Shown one piece after another: positions 61,061 to 64,000 of a stretch of DNA of 64,000 nucleotides. The translations under genes and the position numbers were made by a program. Positions within the stretch are counted from its first letter, which is position 1, and the number at the start of each line of letters is the position of its first letter. The DNA is from Protofrankia sp. CiT1 (GTDB taxonomy: Bacteria; Actinomycetota; Actinomycetes; Frankiales; Frankiaceae). The stretch lies in the NCBI RefSeq assembly GCF_917627385.1, contig NZ_CAKJTL010000042.1, forward strand, positions 1-64,000, written 5' to 3'. The notes beneath the pieces are model-generated. The model was not told the DNA's origin. It searched no databases and worked only from the letters and a program-made list of their open reading frames with translations.

Positions 61061-61267
61061 TCAGCCGCGTCGACGAGAGCGGACGCGGGAGAATGCCGGG
61101 CACGAACAGCGCCCACAGTCCGAGCCGCGCCGGTAATGTCGGTGATGGTCACGAAAATGGCCGCAGCGGCAGGTGGCCCACCATGTGGTCAGGCGTTCCC
61201 GAAGTTCGCGGGGCGCGTTGCTCGGCACGGTGGAAACGGTACCGGACGGCCATGGGCAGCTGACCAC
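61061..61267 (-). CDS. tiny Cys/His-rich (zinc-ribbon-like) protein
   Basis: 68 residues from GTG 61267, with AGCAGGA upstream (the frame extends to 61360). The core reads CRCGHFRDHHRHYRRGSDCG then RCSCPAF: four to five Cys and several His spaced as CxCGHx4HxHYx4DCx2CxC. This would suit a small zinc site, and I recall similar CGH...HYR...DC..C.C proteins in Streptomyces and Frankia. The N-terminal half contains PRELRERLTTWWA, a short helix. Function unknown. The conserved-looking spacing is the main evidence that this small frame is real. Confidence 0.6.
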   Translation of the reverse strand: MVSCPWPSGTVSTVPSNAPRELRERLTTWWATCRCGHFRDHHRHYRRGSDCGRCSCPAFSRVRSRRRG

Positions 61268-61412
61268 GACGTTCCTGCTGCCTTGCTGTACGGCGCCTCG
61301 ACCAGGCTCCCGGGCGATTTTTCTACTGCCGCAACCAGGACGCACCTGATGAATCTTCAATCACGCGGATCGATACCCGGGCCCACATCGGCCGCCATCC
61401 GGCGGGCACGCC

Positions 61413-61976
61413 CTAACCACTCGGCCGACGGCGACTCCTCGTGGCCTTGAGCGCACGTTGACGGTCGCGCCGGGCGACCCGGGCATGCCGCGCCCGGACC
61501 ACCGCTATGAGTACGACGGCAAAGAACCCAAGGAGAAGCACGGGGGCTCGAAGAATCAGATCGGAGCTAATGCTGATCACTTTGTTCTTTATTCCACCAC
61601 CAGCGCTGCCGGCGGCCGGATGCGCAAATCCGATACCGATGGCTATCAGCGCATAAACGAGCGGTGGTGTGATAACGATGCCGAGGAGGTCGTCGGGATG
61701 CACCCGGGTGGCGGCCAGGACGCAACCGGCGACGAACAGAACGCCGAACACCACGCCCAGGGAGCCGGCCAGGACCACATCGATGGCGGCTCCGGCTGTT
61801 CCGGCCAGGAGGACCAGGAGAGCGGCTCCGAGCACGGTAAGGCCACGCCGGCTGCCCGTAACCACGGTAGGCGTGCCTGAGCCGCCTCGCCGAGCCGGGA
61901 TTCGTCCGCGCTGTCCGGTCGGGCCTGCGGCCCGGTCGGGGGGACCGGCCGACGAGCGAGGCGGCGGCGAGCTCAC
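61413..61976 (-). CDS. DUF6542 family membrane protein
   Basis: About 187 residues from GTG 61976 (VSSPPPRSSAGPPDR); the frame is open to 62030. A Pro/Gly/Arg-rich N-terminus is followed by four hydrophobic segments (GLTVLGAALLVLLAGTAGAA; VVFGVLFVAGCVLAA; LLGIVITPPLVYALIAIGIG; PVLLLGFFAVVLIAVV) and a very basic tail. In mycobacteria a protein of this kind lies beside ispH (recalled Rv1111c). Here it is separated from ispH by the polysaccharide locus. Function unknown. Confidence 0.75.
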   Translation of the reverse strand: MSSPPPRSSAGPPDRAAGPTGQRGRIPARRGGSGTPTVVTGSRRGLTVLGAALLVLLAGTAGAAIDVVLAGSLGVVFGVLFVAGCVLAATRVHPDDLLGIVITPPLVYALIAIGIGFAHPAAGSAGGGIKNKVISISSDLILRAPVLLLGFFAVVLIAVVRARHARVARRDRQRALKATRSRRRPSG

Positions 61977-62097
61977 TTGGGCAAGGTACCGCCCGGAGCC
62001 GGGCCGTGTGTCACCGGCGAGTTGTCGCACCCTGTGATAACGCTAGTGACATTACTTTCAGTGTTTCTCCACGTGCTTTCGGCAATGTCTGTGGCGT

Positions 62098-63486
62098 TCA
62101 GCGGACGAGCCGCGAGCTGGGCGGTGCCTCGGCGGGGCCGGCGAGCTCCGCCGCGGACAGGGCGCGTACACCGGATTCAACGCGCGCAGGCGTGGCCAGC
62201 ACGCTGTCCACCACCTCCATAGCGGCAAGCCGTCGTGCCGGTACCAGCACACGGCTCTCCAGCGATCCGACCGCGGCGTTGAAGTCGGTCACGGTCCGGC
62301 CGATCGAACGGCCGAGCCGGTCCACGTGCTCGCCGAGGGTGCCAAGGCGGGTGTACAGGTCCCGGCCAAGCTCGAAGATCTCCCGGGTGCGGGTGGTGAG
62401 CGCCTCCTGCGTCCACGCGTGGGCAACAGTCCGCAGCATTGCGATGAGCGTGGTCGGCGTCGCGATGACGACCTTCTTCCTGGCGGCATGCTCCAGCAGC
62501 GCTGGGTCCTTCTCGAGCGCGGGGGCGAGGAAGGCTTCAGCGGGTACGAACAGCACCACGAACTCCGGGCTGGCGGAGAACTGCCGCCAGTACGCCTTCG
62601 CCCCGAGCGCGTCCACATGAGCGCGCAGATGCCGTGCGTGGGCGCTGAGCCGCTGGTCGCGGATGGTTTCGTCCGGGGCCTCGCTAGCCTCAAGGAAGGC
62701 GATCAGAGGCACCTTCGCGTCCACGATGATGTTCCGGTTGCCCGCCAGGTGAACGACCATGTCCGGTCGCCGCACGCCGTCGCCGTCGGTGATGGTGGGC
62801 TGTTCGGTGAAGTCGCAGCGGGCGATCATTCCGGCGACCTCGGCCACCCGGCGCAGCTGCATCTCCCCCCAGGCCCCGCGAGTCTGGGGCTTGCGCAGGG
62901 CCGTGACCAGGGCGGCGGTCTGCGTTCGCAGCCCCTCGGATACCTGCTGGACACCCCGGACCTGCTCAACGAGAGTCGCGTACGCCTCGATGCGCGCGGT
63001 TTCCAGGTCCGCCAGCCGGTGCTCCATCTTCCCGAGTACCTCCCGCAGCGGACTGATCAGGTGCTCGACGGCCACCCTGCGCTGCTCGAAGTCGCCGGCG
63101 GCACGCGTACCGGCCTCCTGCAGGCGGACGGAGGCAAGGTCGAGAAACTGGCGGCTCGCGCTCTCCAACGCCTGTGCGGACAGGGCCTGGAACGACTCGG
63201 CCAGGCGTTGCTGGCTCTGCTCGACGAGGTTCAGGCGTTCGGTCGCGGATCGCCGTTCGTAGTCCAGCGCCGTCCGCATGCCCGCGACATCAGCCTCGGC
63301 CAGCGCTGCCCGCTCCCGCGCGGCCTGTTCCGACTGGCGTAGCAGTTCACGCTCGCGGGTGGCGGCGTCACGCTCGGAGGCCAGGGTCGCGAGGCGGATG
63401 TCGCCAGCGCGGCGGCCCGCCGCGAAACCGCCCGCGCCGCCCAGCAACAGGCCGAGAAGGAGAAGCAGGGTGGTCGCGACGTCCAT
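62098..63486 (-). CDS. rmuC: RmuC family DNA recombination protein
   Basis: 462 residues from ATG 63486 (MDVATTLLLLLGLLLGGAGG), which places a membrane helix at the N-terminus as in other RmuC proteins. A long coiled coil (residues about 30-200) is followed by the nuclease-like domain: GAWGEMQLRRVAEVAGM, PDMVVHLAGNRNIIVDAKVP (conserved Asp-Lys) and EFVVLFVPAEAFLAPALEKD. RmuC limits inversions at short inverted repeats. This is of interest here because the window holds many palindromic elements. The Ala-rich C-terminus is not conserved. Confidence 0.93.
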   Translation of the reverse strand: MDVATTLLLLLGLLLGGAGGFAAGRRAGDIRLATLASERDAATRERELLRQSEQAARERAALAEADVAGMRTALDYERRSATERLNLVEQSQQRLAESFQALSAQALESASRQFLDLASVRLQEAGTRAAGDFEQRRVAVEHLISPLREVLGKMEHRLADLETARIEAYATLVEQVRGVQQVSEGLRTQTAALVTALRKPQTRGAWGEMQLRRVAEVAGMIARCDFTEQPTITDGDGVRRPDMVVHLAGNRNIIVDAKVPLIAFLEASEAPDETIRDQRLSAHARHLRAHVDALGAKAYWRQFSASPEFVVLFVPAEAFLAPALEKDPALLEHAARKKVVIATPTTLIAMLRTVAHAWTQEALTTRTREIFELGRDLYTRLGTLGEHVDRLGRSIGRTVTDFNAAVGSLESRVLVPARRLAAMEVVDSVLATPARVESGVRALSAAELAGPAEAPPSSRLVR

Positions 63487-63539
63487 GGCCGATAGGCAAT
63501 CACAGGCCTCCGACGCTTTTCGCCGCGACCGCCGCGCCG

Positions 63540-64000
63540 CTACTGGGCGATGCCGCCAGCGTCGGTGCCGGATACCAGCGGATGGATCCGGAACTCGCCA
63601 CAGAAGCTGAGCGGCCTGGTCAGCCACAGACTGCGTGTCTCGTCCGGTGGCGTCACCGCGAGGCCGGCGTACCGCGGGCAACGGTCCCGTGGCCCCATCG
63701 GGACGACGGTCCATTCCAGGCCCGCGGACACGGTGCCGCCCGGCGCCAGGACGATCCGTGATCGTGCTGTCCTCGGGAAGATGGAGCCGACGGTGCTGCG
63801 AGCGGCGTCGACGGGGTGGCGTCCGCTGCTGTCGCGAGCGGCGACACCCGGATAGCCGCTGAGCGCGCAGGAGCTCCGTGTCGTGTTCCTGAAGACGAGG
63901 ACGAGGCCCTGATGGCCCATGGCACCACCGCCGGCTGGCGGCACGGCGGACAGGAGCAGGCCTGGCGTGACACAGCGCGCCATCACGGGCGGGTTCTTCG
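63540..64000 (-). CDS. DUF4232 family protein, N-terminus off the right edge
   Basis: The frame is open to the window edge, so the expected signal peptide is missing. The visible part matches DUF4232: GGGAMGHQGLVLVFRNTTRS then SCALSGYPGVAARDSSGR, and a later strand region with Cys residues (DRCPRYAGLAVTPP; SFCGEFRIHPL). These domains are usually on secreted or lipid-anchored proteins of unknown function. It ends 54 bases before the rmuC start on the same strand. Confidence 0.8.
   Translation of the reverse strand, partial: KNPPVMARCVTPGLLLSAVPPAGGGAMGHQGLVLVFRNTTRSSCALSGYPGVAARDSSGRHPVDAARSTVGSIFPRTARSRIVLAPGGTVSAGLEWTVVPMGPRDRCPRYAGLAVTPPDETRSLWLTRPLSFCGEFRIHPLVSGTDAGGIAQ

Noticed and set aside
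1-64000. tRNA, rRNA, tmRNA or known riboswitches
   Set aside because: Reading the intergenic regions on both strands I found no cloverleaf or conserved riboswitch core that I could support; a covariance-model scan was not possible.

Overview
The window is high-GC DNA with short intergenic gaps, frequent GTG/TTG starts and many ATGA/GTGA overlaps, which is typical of an actinobacterium. Mca (mycothiol-conjugate amidase), a DUF4307 gene, a PIN-PhoH gene, GTP-type PEPCK, class II FBPase and a DUF4245 gene occur in an order I recall from mycobacteria: greA, DUF4307, mca, small membrane protein, YyaL-type thioredoxin protein, hemolysin III, phoH2, fumC, glpX, DUF4245, xseB, xseA, ispH, DUF6542. 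A hopanoid-type (HpnB-like) glycosyltransferase and the dispersed palindromic elements suggest a Frankia-like organism. The genus is inference; the phylum is fairly certain.

Layout. 1-4.0 kb: an SGNH hydrolase (cut by the left edge) and an MBOAT O-acyltransferase, a likely acetylation pair, then an alpha/beta hydrolase. 4.4-8.1 kb: one long gene with two complete sensor-PAS-GGDEF halves. 8.1-11.5 kb: an AAA ATPase and VWA protein pair (ChlI/ChlD-like). 11.8-28.2 kb: the conserved actinobacterial backbone, interrupted by a TerB-like gene, a carboxyltransferase of the AccD3 type, an unusually short leuS and a rhomboid-like membrane protein. 28.3-31.5 kb: msrA followed by a tandemly duplicated toxin-antitoxin module, one toxin copy carrying a nonsense codon, plus a decayed RelE-like remnant. 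31.7-43.5 kb: TetR regulator, lipoprotein, Nudix protein, sthA, fumC, GH16 hydrolase, fatty-acid-hydroxylase-like protein, glpX, DUF4245, xseB. 44-50 kb: HpnB-like glycosyltransferase, class IV aminotransferase, adenosine-deaminase-family enzyme, xseA, ispH. 50.1-60.3 kb: a six-gene leftward polysaccharide locus in which five of the genes abut by 4-base overlaps in two blocks. It lies between ispH and the DUF6542 gene, which I recall as neighbours in mycobacteria. 61-64 kb: a tiny Cys/His-rich protein, DUF6542, rmuC and a DUF4232 protein cut by the right edge.

Functional themes are central carbon metabolism (pckG, fumC, glpX, sthA), envelope and exopolysaccharide construction (MBOAT/SGNH, HpnB-like enzyme, the six-gene locus, GH16), thiol and redox repair (mca, msrA, YyaL) and c-di-GMP signalling. 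The most unusual items are: (i) the duplicated toxin-antitoxin pair, where divergence is confined to the toxin N-terminus and antitoxin C-terminus; (ii) a five-copy family of small palindromic elements that sit at gene 3' ends and share inner arms but have different tips; (iii) an in-frame flippase-acyltransferase fusion inside the polysaccharide operon; and (iv) the 818-residue LeuRS.
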